From NCBI GenBank assembly GCA_014529385.2, contig CM043952.1, positions 70,869,299-70,933,298 of the forward strand: a stretch of 64,000 nt of DNA. The letters run 5' to 3'. Source of the DNA: Adiantum capillus-veneris (lineage: Eukaryota > Streptophyta > Polypodiopsida > Polypodiales > Pteridaceae). Shown piece after piece: positions 33,998 through 43,756 of this stretch; the stretch's first letter is position 1; each line of letters opens with the position of its first letter. The notes beneath the pieces were generated by a model. That model was not told the origin of the DNA, made no database searches, and was given only the letters and a program-made list of their open reading frames with translations. A program made the position numbers and the translations under genes.

Positions 33998-36877
33998 GTG
34001 ATTCTAGAGTTACCACCACCAACCAATTACAAGGGAGTTCAAAGGTTCATGGGACACGTGGGTTATTATCGACGATTTATTTTATTTTTCGCTGAGATAG
34101 CACGTCCTTTGTACAAGCTTCTCATTGAATTTAAATGGACTGAAGAGTGTGACCAGGCCTATGAACAATTGAAGAAAACACTAGCAAGTGCTCCGATTTT
34201 AAGGACACCTAACTGGGATGTCATTTTCCATGTGCATATTGATGCATCAAACTTTGCTATTGGGTGTGTTCTCACTCAACCAGGAGAACATAAATTGGAC
34301 TATCTCATTAGCTTTGCAAGCCGTCAATTGAACGATGCTGAAAGGAACTACACCACTACAGAGCGAGAAGGTTTGGCAATGGTTTATGCAGTAAAGAAAT
34401 TTCGCTACTACCTTCTGGCAAACAAGTTTGTATTTTATGTGGACCATCAAGCGTTGCTGTATCTGGTAAACAAGCCATGCTCCACAGGAAGAATCACACG
34501 ATGGTTGTTAATTCTTCTGGAGTTTGATTTCACGATTGTAGTGAGACCCAGTAAAAGGCACGTCATGGCTGATCATTTGTCTCGCATACCCAATGGTGAA
34601 GCCCCTACAGGAGTTGATGATGAATTACCCGATACTTCCCTATTCATAGTTGAGACTATGTCTGAATGGAGTGAGAACATTGTTAACTTTTTAGTTAATG
34701 GTTTTCCACCCAAGGAACTTCGTAAGGATATCGCTCGAAGGCTAGTAAAAGAATGTGAACCCTATTTTTTGATTGCCGGAACTGTGTATAGATTAGGCAG
34801 GGATGATATTCTTAGGCGTTGTGCCCGCGAGGATGAATATTTGTATATCTTGCAAGAAGCACATATGGGCATAGCAGGAGGACATTTTTCAGGAGACCTG
34901 ACTGCTAGAAAGGTGCTGCAATCAGGCTATTGGTGGCCAACTTTATTTAAGGATGCATCACTTTTTACAAAAGGGTGTGATGAGTGCCAACGTTACAAGA
35001 CCACACAGCGCAAAGACAGAATGCCCTTACATCCTATTAAAGTAACCCAACCATTTGAAAAATGGGGCTTAGACTTTGTAGGTCCAATTAGTCCCGCAGC
35101 TCGCAACACTCAATCTCGATATATTCTAGTTGCTACGGACTATGTAACAAAGTGGGCTGAAGCTAAGGCTTCACAAAAAGCTGACGCGAGGACAACAGCT
35201 AAGTTTCTTTTTGAGAACATTATCACAAGATTTGGTTGCCCTTTTGAAATTGTTAGTGATAATGGTACCCATTTTATAAATGAGGTAATAAGAGAGCTTA
35301 CCACGACCTTTATGATATCCCACCATAAGTCTACACCTTATTACCCGCAAGCTAATGGACAAGCCGAGAGCACCAACAAGACTCTAATATCTATTTTAAC
35401 CAAGACGGTAGAAGCTCATCGCACTGATTGGGATTTGAAATTTACATCTGCTCTATGGGCTTATCGTACTGCTTATAAAGTGGCTATTAATTGTACGCCA
35501 TTCAAAATAGTATACGGCCAAGAAACGGTTATGCCTTGGGAGTTTGTCATTCCTAGTCTTAGGGTAGCTTCGCAAGAAGGATGGAATGGTAACCCCTTAA
35601 CCGAGCGTTTGTATATCTTAGAAAAACTAGACGAAGAGAGACAGTTGGCTGTGAAAAATGCTCTTGTGGAAAAGGATAGGAGAAAGAAGTGGTTTGATCA
35701 CCATGTGAAGGACAAGGACATCAAAGTTGGTGATAAAGTCCTTATGTATGGAGTACGTAAAGAGAAGAAAAAGTTGAAATATGCTGGTAAAGGACCATAT
35801 AGAGTATGTGAAATTACCCCACAAGGTACCCTTCGTGTGGAAACTCTTGATGGAGTTGAAACCATTGGATTCCTCAATGGGAGTAAATTCAAAAGATATC
35901 ATGATCCTTTAAGCCAAGAAGAACTACGGGCCATTCATCAAAAGAAGGCCGCCAAAGCACAAACCGAGTTAAACAAGATACAAGCTCAAGCTGAGGCTAA
36001 GGAGCGACAACAACGTATAAGACAAAAACGAGAGGCTAACCTTGGAGTCACAAACGCATTCCACATGGAAATCGAAGAGGATGGGTTGGACTCTGACACA
36101 CCTCTACGATACCCTATTGAGTTAAATAGTGCCTATGGAAAAGTGCTATATAACGCCTTATTGGACACGGGTGCTAAATATAATCTGCTATCCTATGGGG
36201 TGTGGTGTCAGTTAGGGAAGCCACCTCTATCTGAGAGTATTATCCAAGTCAAGGGTGTCAACAAGAAAAAAACTACGGTTTTTGGAATCTGGCACACTTC
36301 TGTCAGTTATGACAATGGAATTGTAGCTCAAGACTTTTTGGTCATGCCTACTGGAACTATGGAGGGTAATATAAACCTAGGCCGCAAGTGGATGATAGCC
36401 ACCAAATGCACTATTGATTGGGGGACTGGGGGTGTTACAACGCAAAAACCAACTCTTAGCCCTACTACTCAAGCCATAGTCCCTGAGATATTGCCTAAGG
36501 AAATAAAACCCAAGACATTGCATGTCCAGGAGGTTGAACCATACGTCCCCATAGCCCAACTCTCTAGAGCTTCAACTGATGTAGTTGAAAGAAAGCTTGA
36601 GACACACAAGAACCATCCTAATATAACAGAGAAAACATACAAGTGGATCCCTAAAGCCTCTATAGTGAGCATGGTTGATGCAAAAAAACGGAAACCTAGT
36701 AAGAACCGTCCCACTCACTCCAAGAAATGTAAAGAAACGTTGCGTTGGATTCCTAAACGACTATTGGAAGCCCAAGGATACTATGAAGGAAATGATCAAA
36801 TCTGGGTGCCCAAACGTAAAGTGTACTCTTACCTGTCACCTGGCCCATGTAAACCCAATCCTGTGGCTCCAAAATAA
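33998..36877 (+). pseudogene. pol: RT thumb, RNase H, integrase and post-integrase extension of element D
   Basis: Same frame, open for 959 codons; 33998 is a GTG, not a real start. Order: RT thumb (FMGHVGYYRRFILFFAEIA); RNase H (HIDASNFAIGCVLTQPG, YTTTEREGLAMVYAVKKF, FYVDHQALLYL); integrase zinc site (EAHMGIAGGHFSG then KGCDECQRY); integrase core with D359 (LDFVGP), D421 (SDNGTHF) and E457 (GQAESTNK), spaced D-61-D-35-E as in active integrases; C-terminal domain GKGPYRVCEITPQGT. No chromodomain. After about residue 635 comes a coiled, Gln/Lys/Glu-rich linker, a second retropepsin-like domain (about 700-815) and a WIPK-motif region. TAA at 36875-36877 ends it. Confidence 0.9.
36110..36430 (+). 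pseudogene. Second retropepsin-like domain downstream of integrase (element D)
   Basis: Within the post-integrase extension: VLYNALLDTGAKYNLLSYGV with Asp723-Thr724-Gly725-Ala726, then QLGKPPLSESIIQVKGV, FLVMPTGTMEGN and INLGRKWMIATKCTIDW. It has the two signature blocks of retropepsins: the D-T/S-G-A site, and hydrophobic-x-LGR-x-W about 70 residues later. It aligns in order with the ordinary protease of the same element (shared GKP-x-LS, I-x-VK, F-x-VM, LGR). Normal gypsy elements have a single protease before RT. It may cleave the polyprotein, act as a dimer partner, or be a decayed duplication. Confidence 0.75.
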
Positions 36878-37270
36878 ATTGAAAATTGCGGAAAGGAAAA
36901 AATCATGGAATGTTACACACCCGATCTAGAGCTAGTTTGGGTACCAAAGTTTGTTCCACCTAGCTCAGGAACAGGGAAATCAAATGAAGCTTCTTGCTCT
37001 TCATGTAGTTCCTATACGCAAATAGAAGCTTCGACACAACCTCCACCTACCACTGTACATATCCATACAAGCACGAAAGAGTTTGCACCTCCCGGGGTAA
37101 GTTCACCACCTACAACAACGTTGCAAATAAAATCATGGGAGAGTACCTTACCACCCTTGCAACTAGATGAAACGCATAGGGTGGTCGAAAACTATTGGTT
37201 AAAACCTTCACCCATAACAACTTGGAACAATTGGTTTCAAAAGGTGACGACCTCATTCCAAAAGGTATGA
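36878..37270 (+). pseudogene. Tail of the D polyprotein with WVPK motif
   Basis: Still the same frame after the TAA at 36875. An ATG lies at 36905 (MECYTPDLELVWVPKFVPP), followed by a Ser/Thr/Pro-rich stretch and RVVENYWLKPSPITTWNNWF. The frame ends with TGA at 37268-37270, eight bases before a polypurine tract. This is where gypsy coding regions normally end. No domain is recognised. Confidence 0.6.
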
Positions 37271-37277
37271 TCTACCC

Positions 37278-37291
37278 AAGGAAGGGGGGAG
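37278..37291 (+). other. Internal polypurine tract of element D
   Basis: AAGGAAGGGGGGAG followed by TGTTTGCTAACATC. This has the same form as the true tracts before the LTRs of D (39183-39196), C (43744-43756) and A (about 52073-52082), each followed by TGTT. It sits just after the polyprotein stop, so it looks like an original 3' LTR boundary. Confidence 0.65.
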
Positions 37292-37550
37292 TGTTTGCTA
37301 ACATCAATCATTCACTCGCTCCCCTCTCAACCTTCCTCCCTGACCTCTCAATTCCAATCTTAGGGAATGTATATATATAGCCTTATACTCACAAAAAACA
37401 AAAATAGTAAAGAGCAAGAGCGACTAGCAACGAGAGAGCACCCTATCAGATCTTACATATAAGTCCAAATTCACCATGTCAATTCAAGCAACACACAAAA
37501 ACAACTCTTATGTTTTAAAGGCCTAACCAAATCTATCTGTCTTGTCAGAA
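37292..37550 (+). promoter_or_regulatory. LTR-like segment with TATA box and splice-acceptor-like site before ORF5
   Basis: After TGTTTGCTAAC comes a pyrimidine-rich stretch and GAATGTATATATATAGCC (about 37364-37381), a strong TATA box, then a leader of about 160 bases. CTATCTGTCTTGTCAG ends two bases before ATG 37551 and looks like a 3' splice site. The next ORF could therefore be made from an internal promoter or from spliced genomic RNA. Confidence 0.5.
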
Positions 37551-37973
37551 ATGGCTACTTCACCAGAGGCATGCACTTCTATTTTTGATGAAAGGTACCC
37601 TTTGTCTTTTCCTCAAGTGTTCTACGTATGCTACCCTATACTTTCTTGCGAATGGGATTTGATAGAGAGCCTTGCATGTGAGAGAAATTTTGAGGAGTTA
37701 GAATGGCTGATACGTCTATGGCTAACTAGTGATCCCTACCCAGTAGCGAATGTGTCTCCAATGGCACATGATTATTCTTTTGCACAAGATGAGTATCCAC
37801 GCATCGCGAGGTTCTTGATTAGCATGCTTGCACAAGAGGATGATGAAGAGGAACTAATAGAGACCGAGGAAGACTATGGCCTCACGGACAACGATTTTAT
37901 TTATCTAGATGATGAGGATAGAGGCCTAGCCTTAGGGTGGCCACCCGGTTTATATAATATCCTCTTTCCTTGA
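37551..37973 (+). CDS. ORF5 of element D, 140-aa acidic protein of unknown function
   Basis: Intact from ATG 37551: MATSPEACTSIFDERYPLSF, FYVCYPILSCEWDLIESLAC, ELEWLIRLWLTSDPYPVANV, YPRIARFLISML, then a very acidic tail (EDDEEELIETEEDYG) and LGWPPGLYNILFP. No signal peptide, membrane span or known domain is evident. It lies between pol and the 3' LTR, where env-like ORFs occur in Athila-type elements, but the lack of a membrane segment argues against an envelope protein. It has no stop, unlike pol, and is in a different frame. Confidence 0.6.
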   Translation: MATSPEACTSIFDERYPLSFPQVFYVCYPILSCEWDLIESLACERNFEELEWLIRLWLTSDPYPVANVSPMAHDYSFAQDEYPRIARFLISMLAQEDDEEELIETEEDYGLTDNDFIYLDDEDRGLALGWPPGLYNILFP

Positions 37974-39182
37974 TTCTAAAAGGGGTGACAGATAGGTAGG
38001 TTAGGGGTCTAGATTGTGTTTTGAGTTTGTTTTTTAGGAGTTTTAATTTTTCACACTGACATGCCTCCTAGAGGTATAGTGCCTTTGGATGTGTTAGGTA
38101 GGACTTATATGGATCTCCATCCACATGGCTGAGGACATCTGCTTCAACGAAATGAGCCACTCCATACCTCCAGGTGTACTACTTTCCATGATTCATGTTG
38201 GTGGATATGTGTAATTGCTAATAATGATTTTTCATTCCTTGTTAGAGTGCAATAGTTATGATTGTTATCTGCCATTATAGATGTATAAATTTGTCTTTGC
38301 TTAAGTTGATTGAACTCCAGTTTAATCTTATGGATGAGCCTGGAGATTAGGAGACCGTGACTTTAGGTTAACTCATTTACTTGACCACTAGGACTAGCTA
38401 ATAAAATTATCCGAGTATTTGAGACCTTAGGAATGTTTTAGGCAGAGAAAGGCTTGCTCACCTAAACAACAAAAAACACTAGTGCGAATGCCAAGGAAAT
38501 GGAAGCCAAAAAAAAAAAAAAAAAACATAAGTGCCACAAATGAAAAATCTTACGCTGGAAGAGAAATCCTGGCTGGAATTGGTACTTCACTCACATGTAT
38601 TGTCTATGGTACTAGAGCCCTAGAGGTTCCCAGTGTGGGCGCTTTTCCTTGAGAAGCAAAAAACCCCGGACATACAAAATAAGCACACACGTCACATGAT
38701 TGTGACCCAAAGTAAAAAAGTATTAAAAAATAAATTAAAAAAATTAAAAGACTTCCATTGAGCTTACAGTTAACATTTCAAGCTTTTGTTTGCAGTTGTG
38801 AGAGCGAGTTGGCTAATCAAAGCTGAAAAGCATAATTAGGGAATCTTGCATTTAGATAATCTTCTTAGCTTAGCTAGTACTAGAGTAGTTGTTTTAACCT
38901 TAGTCATAGCTAACTAATTGATAGACTCACCCATAAGCTCAAAACTTTTGATTAATTAATTTACTCAAAGTGCAATTTATTTGTCCTTAATGGCAGTCTA
39001 ACATTTCATAAATCTTGCACTTACTCATTTCCACATGTACTTTACATTCCCCTCATGATTTATGGCAATATAATTCCGCTTGCTAAAACAGTGACTTTGC
39101 CTTGCAGATTCAAATCTAGATGCTCTACAACATGGACATACCAAGCTTCAACTCAATAGCTTCCAAGGACGGAATCTACATC
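37974..39182 (+). other. 3' non-coding region of element D
   Basis: No ORF of note. Blocks such as TGACTTTAGGTTAACTCATT, GAGACCTTAGGAATGTTTTAGGCAGAG-like sequence and CCTTGAGAAG are shared with the 3' region of element C (about 42560-43743), in the same order. It contains a poly-A run (38509-38525). Confidence 0.7.
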
Positions 39183-39196
39183 AGGAAGGGGGGCAA

Positions 39197-39780
39197 TGTT
39201 AACCCTCGTGGCTCACGGATACCCTATCGCCTACGACGGACACCGTAACCGTATTATTTATTTAAGTAGAGTCAGGCACCGGGCTTGTCGGTCCAATAGG
39301 GAAAGGTAGAGTGATCGCCGATGAGAGGCGCACTCTAACACGAACATGCTAGGGTTAGTTGGCTAAGCATGGGCGCCCAAGTGTGAATGGGGTGAGCTCA
39401 CATAAAAGCCAATTAAACCTAAAATTGAGTCATTCTCTCATTGTGCAATAGAAGCTGCTCTTGCTCCATCTCCACCTTCTCCTTCACCATCTCCTTGTGT
39501 GTATGCGTGTGAGAGAGAGAGAGAGAGTGTGTGTGAGTGTGTGTACGATCGAGCGTTGCGGCGGCACGACGGCGGCGAGGTGGTTGAGCGCGGCGTAGCG
39601 GCGTCTCCCTCTTCTTCGCGGCGAGGAATCCTCTACGACAGGAGCATAAGGCGGTGAGTGACACACCATTGCCCTCTTTGAGCTTACTAGTTAAACTAGT
39701 TGTGTGCTTGGAGCCGTCTGCGGCTCGTACACGGTGTATCGGCAAGTCCCTTGCTTCGACAGTGCGGCAAGGAGCGCACA
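39197..39780 (+). repeat. 3' LTR of element D
   Basis: Homologous to 26259-26854, starting TGTTAACCC and ending GGAGCGCACA, followed by the CACGC duplication. Confidence 0.93.
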
Positions 39781-39785
39781 CACGC

Positions 39786-40269
39786 CCAATATTGCATTTT
39801 GGCTCGATTTGACCGCCCCCGCAGAGTCCCACGATTGATCATATTTGACCTCGACTTAAGATAGAGACTTGTTTTGGCCTTGATATTGACCAAATTTAGC
39901 TAGTTAAATCATGTTCACGTGCGAGATCTTGATTTGGCCGCTTTTGGCTATTCTTAGCACACCGACGGGCGATTAGAACTCGATTTGGTTACTAGACCTA
40001 CATTTGGCTACGACTTTGACCGAGTGACCGATTTTAGAGCCAGATTACACATAGAGATTCCGATTATCATTTGGATAGCCATTCATCATTGCCAGATTAC
40101 GCCTTGCAGATTGTGCATTGGTTTATTGATCCCTAGCATCAGATTTAACCTAGACTACTAGACTTTCGCAATCATGGATCTTGAGGTTCGATCACCTCCA
40201 TGATTTCCATCCTCGCCACAATCTAGGAGACTGACCTTAGCAGAGATCATATCAGAGGCTAGGGCAGAT
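39786..40269 (+). other. Internal sequence of element C after the D insertion
   Basis: Continuation of the C leader. It contains short degenerate units around TTTGGC(T/C) and GATTTGG(C/T)(C/T) but no gene. The frame of the next ORF is open from about 40225. Confidence 0.5.
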
Positions 40270-41166
40270 ATGGAGCGTAGGATACAGAGCCATACTAGTG
40301 CACGACCAAAGCTACAAGCCACAGAGACAGCTACACCTCATATTTTGACTGTTCCTACTATTAGCACACATGCTAGAGAGGTTGTAGACATGGTACCACC
40401 TTCCACATTGCCAGCCATGAGCACACTAGATATTGAGCTTTCCAGCTCACGTGCACCAGATTTATCGATGATTGCTAGATCACCTAGAGCCACCATGCAG
40501 GCACGAGTCGAGCCTAGGGTTGACACTCCGATTATTGAGGATCGAGATGAGATTGTGCTACATTTTGTAGGCCATAGAGGAGCCCTACCTTGGTTTCTTA
40601 ACCATGACGGACATTCCTATACCATAGGTGCCTTCTCAGAAGACATAGACCCTTCTATACGGCAGATAGCCAGAGTTCAGAGGAGACATTTTGGTACGAC
40701 TAAGTTCTTTACCGATGAACTCAAGGGCACATACATGTCGCTACCGACCAACCCATACGATGCTATTGACAAAGCACATCCCGATGATTGTTTAGATACC
40801 GATGTATATCCTAGGATAGTGCAGTTACGTAGATTAGAGCACACATTGACTTATGTTGATGATTGTGGGTGTAGATACAGATATGAGCAGACGAGATGGC
40901 ATATTGAGCTAGCCATGAGCATTATGGAATATCTTATTGAAGATCTTCGCGATAGGATTTATAGGGACCCATTGGATGAGATTTACTATTTCATGATTGG
41001 ATTGCCCTATTCTCCACGACATGGCCAGGATACTAGACACATATCCGCTAAGAGTTCACATACACCTCCTAGACAGATTTCCCGTACCAGGTCACCTCCT
41101 AGAGCTTCATCACCTAAACAGATTTTTCCACAGAGCACAGTTGATCAGCTGTGCAATCAAGAGTGA
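40270..41166 (+). CDS. ORF1 of element C, 298-aa protein of unknown function
   Basis: Intact ORF from ATG 40270. Residues 1-90 are Ser/Thr/Pro/Ala-rich. Residues 90-250 look folded: EIVLHFVGHRGALPWFLNHD, GAFSEDIDPSIRQIARVQRR, SLPTNPYDAIDKAHPDDCL, YPRIVQLRRLEHTLTYVDDC and AMSIMEYLIEDLRDRIYRDP. The end is basic and Ser/Pro-rich (TRSPPRASSPKQ). I see no zinc knuckle, DTG or YxDD. By position it replaces gag; whether it is a diverged Gag is unknown. It is the only long intact frame in C. Confidence 0.55.
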   Translation: MERRIQSHTSARPKLQATETATPHILTVPTISTHAREVVDMVPPSTLPAMSTLDIELSSSRAPDLSMIARSPRATMQARVEPRVDTPIIEDRDEIVLHFVGHRGALPWFLNHDGHSYTIGAFSEDIDPSIRQIARVQRRHFGTTKFFTDELKGTYMSLPTNPYDAIDKAHPDDCLDTDVYPRIVQLRRLEHTLTYVDDCGCRYRYEQTRWHIELAMSIMEYLIEDLRDRIYRDPLDEIYYFMIGLPYSPRHGQDTRHISAKSSHTPPRQISRTRSPPRASSPKQIFPQSTVDQLCNQE

Positions 41167-42300
41167 TTGAGATGAAGAGGACGACTGTTGAGATTGAAGA
41201 TAGGATGAGTACACTCAAGGGCCCTACCATGGAGCCACCTACATTGCCAATTCCAGAGGTTGATACTTGTTCTACGAGCGATGTACAGTCTAGTGAGATT
41301 GCTCCTACACTAGAGACGAGCATTGAGCCACTAGAGATTGATAGAGTGCCAGAATCCATAGCTCTTATTGATGATCCCCTTGCACCTATCATAGAGGTAG
41401 ATGCCCCACCACAGCCTATACATGAGGAGATAGCCGATGCACATGACCATGAGAGTGTTGACATTACTACATAGCCTTTAGAGACCAAGATACCTAGAGA
41501 GACACATGCTTGCATAGAGACACCTACTCATGAGCATTCACCACCAGATTCATTGATGATTGAGCACATAGACCCCCCATGTGAGACACGGACAGATGAG
41601 GTATTTAGAGACCATGACTGTCACCCCCCGAGTGTAGATGTCACACATAAGGATCCAGAGACCCCTTTGACGAGAGTGACTTCTACCATTGTACTTGAGA
41701 TACCCCGATAGGTAGAGCCTACATTAGAGGATGTTCCCACTAGGAGTAGTCCCACCCATGATCCACCTAGGACATATCAGGCCTATAGCTCATCATCGAG
41801 AGCTTATTATAGGACTACTCGACATGCCAGTTTGGATTGAGAGCCACAACACACATGATGGACTATCACATGGTTGGTTCACATCTAGGCAGTCACTAGA
41901 GGCACATGGATTCTATAGAGAACATAGACAAATTTGGGTTCCTAGACCACATACCATTTCACATCCTCCTAGATCTACTATAGTTTCTTTAACCACACCT
42001 ATGCCATAGAGATCTAGACCATTTTCACGACCATTAGAGAGGCCTACTCCACGCCGAGGACATACATGAGCTAGATATCCACGACCACATATGAGGAGAG
42101 CTTGACATACCTTCCTTGAGATACCACGGACATTGAAAATTTGGCAACCAAAGATCCTACCACTTATTACACCACAGGGTGCCATGAGCCGTAGCTCACC
42201 AGATATTCCTATTGGTCATGCTATTGATTTAAAGCTAGGCAAGAGTCATCCACTAAGGGATTCTAAGCTATAGAGTTATTTGATGACACAAAAATAGGCT
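41167..42300 (+). pseudogene. Degenerate second coding region of element C with a WVP motif
   Basis: Broken frames, acidic and Pro-rich at first (EPPTLPIPEVDTCSTSDV). At 41873-41950 one reads GWFTSRQSLEAHGFYREHRQ followed by IWVPRPHT. This matches the D polyprotein tail (RWIPKRLLEAQGYYEGNDQ then IWVPKRKV, 36743-36814). A further IWQPKILPL lies near 42137. So C keeps the end of a D-like polyprotein but not its enzymes. Confidence 0.6.
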
Positions 42301-43743
42301 GATGTCCTCCCTAGACTGATTACTTGTGCTATAGATTCTACCATCCATATGGAGCTAGGTGCTAGCCAGCCATAGCCATTAGATAGAGAGCTAGAAGATT
42401 ACAAGCTTTATCGTTTGGAGAGAGTTCTCTTATCCCTCCTAGTTGCACTAGACCATTGACTTGAAAAAATTGACTATGGTGCACTAGCTACATGCATTTA
42501 TACTAGATGCACTTTTTTCCTACGAGTTTTTTCCCTCTAGGGATCCAGGTTTGAGACCCTAGTTTAGGATTTCTTTCATTTTGTAATAAAACTTTCACTA
42601 TTGTGCTGACACACCTTTCTAGGTGATAGTGTCTTGTCTTATGATTTTGCAGCATAGATGGACTTCAGCTTTCAGATTGCATGGTTCCATTGAGCTTCAA
42701 AGTTATATGTCGATTTCCACAACTAATGAGGAGCTGCATCATATTTCTCCAGTTGTATCATTTCCTATGCTATATGTTTTTGTACACCTATATTTGCTTA
42801 TTGTGGCTTTTCATGGTTTGATTGAGTCCATTTTATTTTGTCTTGTTATCTGCCAATAGAGATAAATAAGTTTGTACATATTGTAGTTAATTAACGTAGA
42901 GTTTAGTCTTATTGATAAGCCTTGAGGTTAGGAGGCTATGACTTTAGGTTAACTCATTTACTTGACCTACTAGTCCTAGTTGGCAGAATTATTTAAATTT
43001 TTAAGACCTTAGGAGGGTTTTAGGCATAGAGAGGCTTGCTCACTTCACAAGAAATAACACTATTAAGAATACAAAGGTTATAAAAGCACACAAGTGCCAC
43101 AAGTGTAAAAGCTTAAGCTGAAGGAAAAATCCCAGCTAGATTTTGGTACTTCACTCACGTATAGCCTATGGTATTGGAGTCCTAGAGATTCCCAGTGGTG
43201 CGCTTTTCCTTGAGAAGAAAAAAACCTCGGGCATACAAAATAACCACTCACAAAAAATGCTCTTAAAAACAATCTAAAAAAAATGAAGAAGAAAAGAGTA
43301 AGGAAAATGAAACAGAAAAAGAAAAGACTTCCATTGAGCTTAAAGTAAAAAATTCAAGCTTTTGTTTGGAGTTGTACAATTAGTTTTCTTATCTCTTCTC
43401 ATAAATACAAATAGGGAATCTTGCCTTTAGATAATTTTTCTAACTTAGCTAGTACTAGAGTGACTGTGTAACCCTTCGTCATAGCTAACTAATTGATAGA
43501 CTCATCCATAAGCCCAAAACTCTTGTTTAATTATTTTTAGCAAGTGCAGTTTATTTGTCTTTTATTAGCAGTTTAACAATTCATAATTCTTTGCACTTAG
43601 TCATTCCATGATGTGCTTTACTTTGCCTTATGACTTATTTGCCACATGATTATGCTTGCTACTTCATTGCCTTTTGTCTTTTACAGGCACACTCTTCCTG
43701 GAGCATGCACCACGACATACCTTTGTCGGGGACGACAAAGCCT
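42301..43743 (+). other. 3' non-coding region of element C, homologous to that of D
   Basis: No gene. From about 42560 the sequence follows the D 3' region block by block (ATAGTG, AAGCC-TTGAGGTTAGGAG, ACTTTAGGTTAACTCATTTA, TTTTAGGCATAGAGAGGCTT, TTCCATTGAGCTTA). It ends in the polypurine tract CTAGGAAGGGGGGAA. Confidence 0.7.
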
Positions 43744-43756
43744 AGGAAGGGGGGAA

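Larger units (their letters stand above)
26259..39780 (+). mobile_element. Element D, full-length Ty3/gypsy retrotransposon (13.5 kb)
   Basis: Complete: LTRs 26259-26854 and 39197-39780, target duplication CACGC (26254-26258 and 39781-39785), primer-binding site, gag, protease, RT, RNase H, integrase, an unusual long post-integrase coding region, an extra ORF and a polypurine tract (39183-39196). The LTRs differ by about six substitutions outside microsatellites by eye, so it inserted recently relative to its neighbours. The coding frame has five stops but no frameshift, so this copy is probably inactive but close to an intact master. Confidence 0.93.

Noticed and set aside
34000-36900. Element D as an endogenous pararetrovirus
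   Set aside because: It has an integrase with a D,D,E site, two LTRs and a 5-bp target duplication, which pararetroviruses lack.
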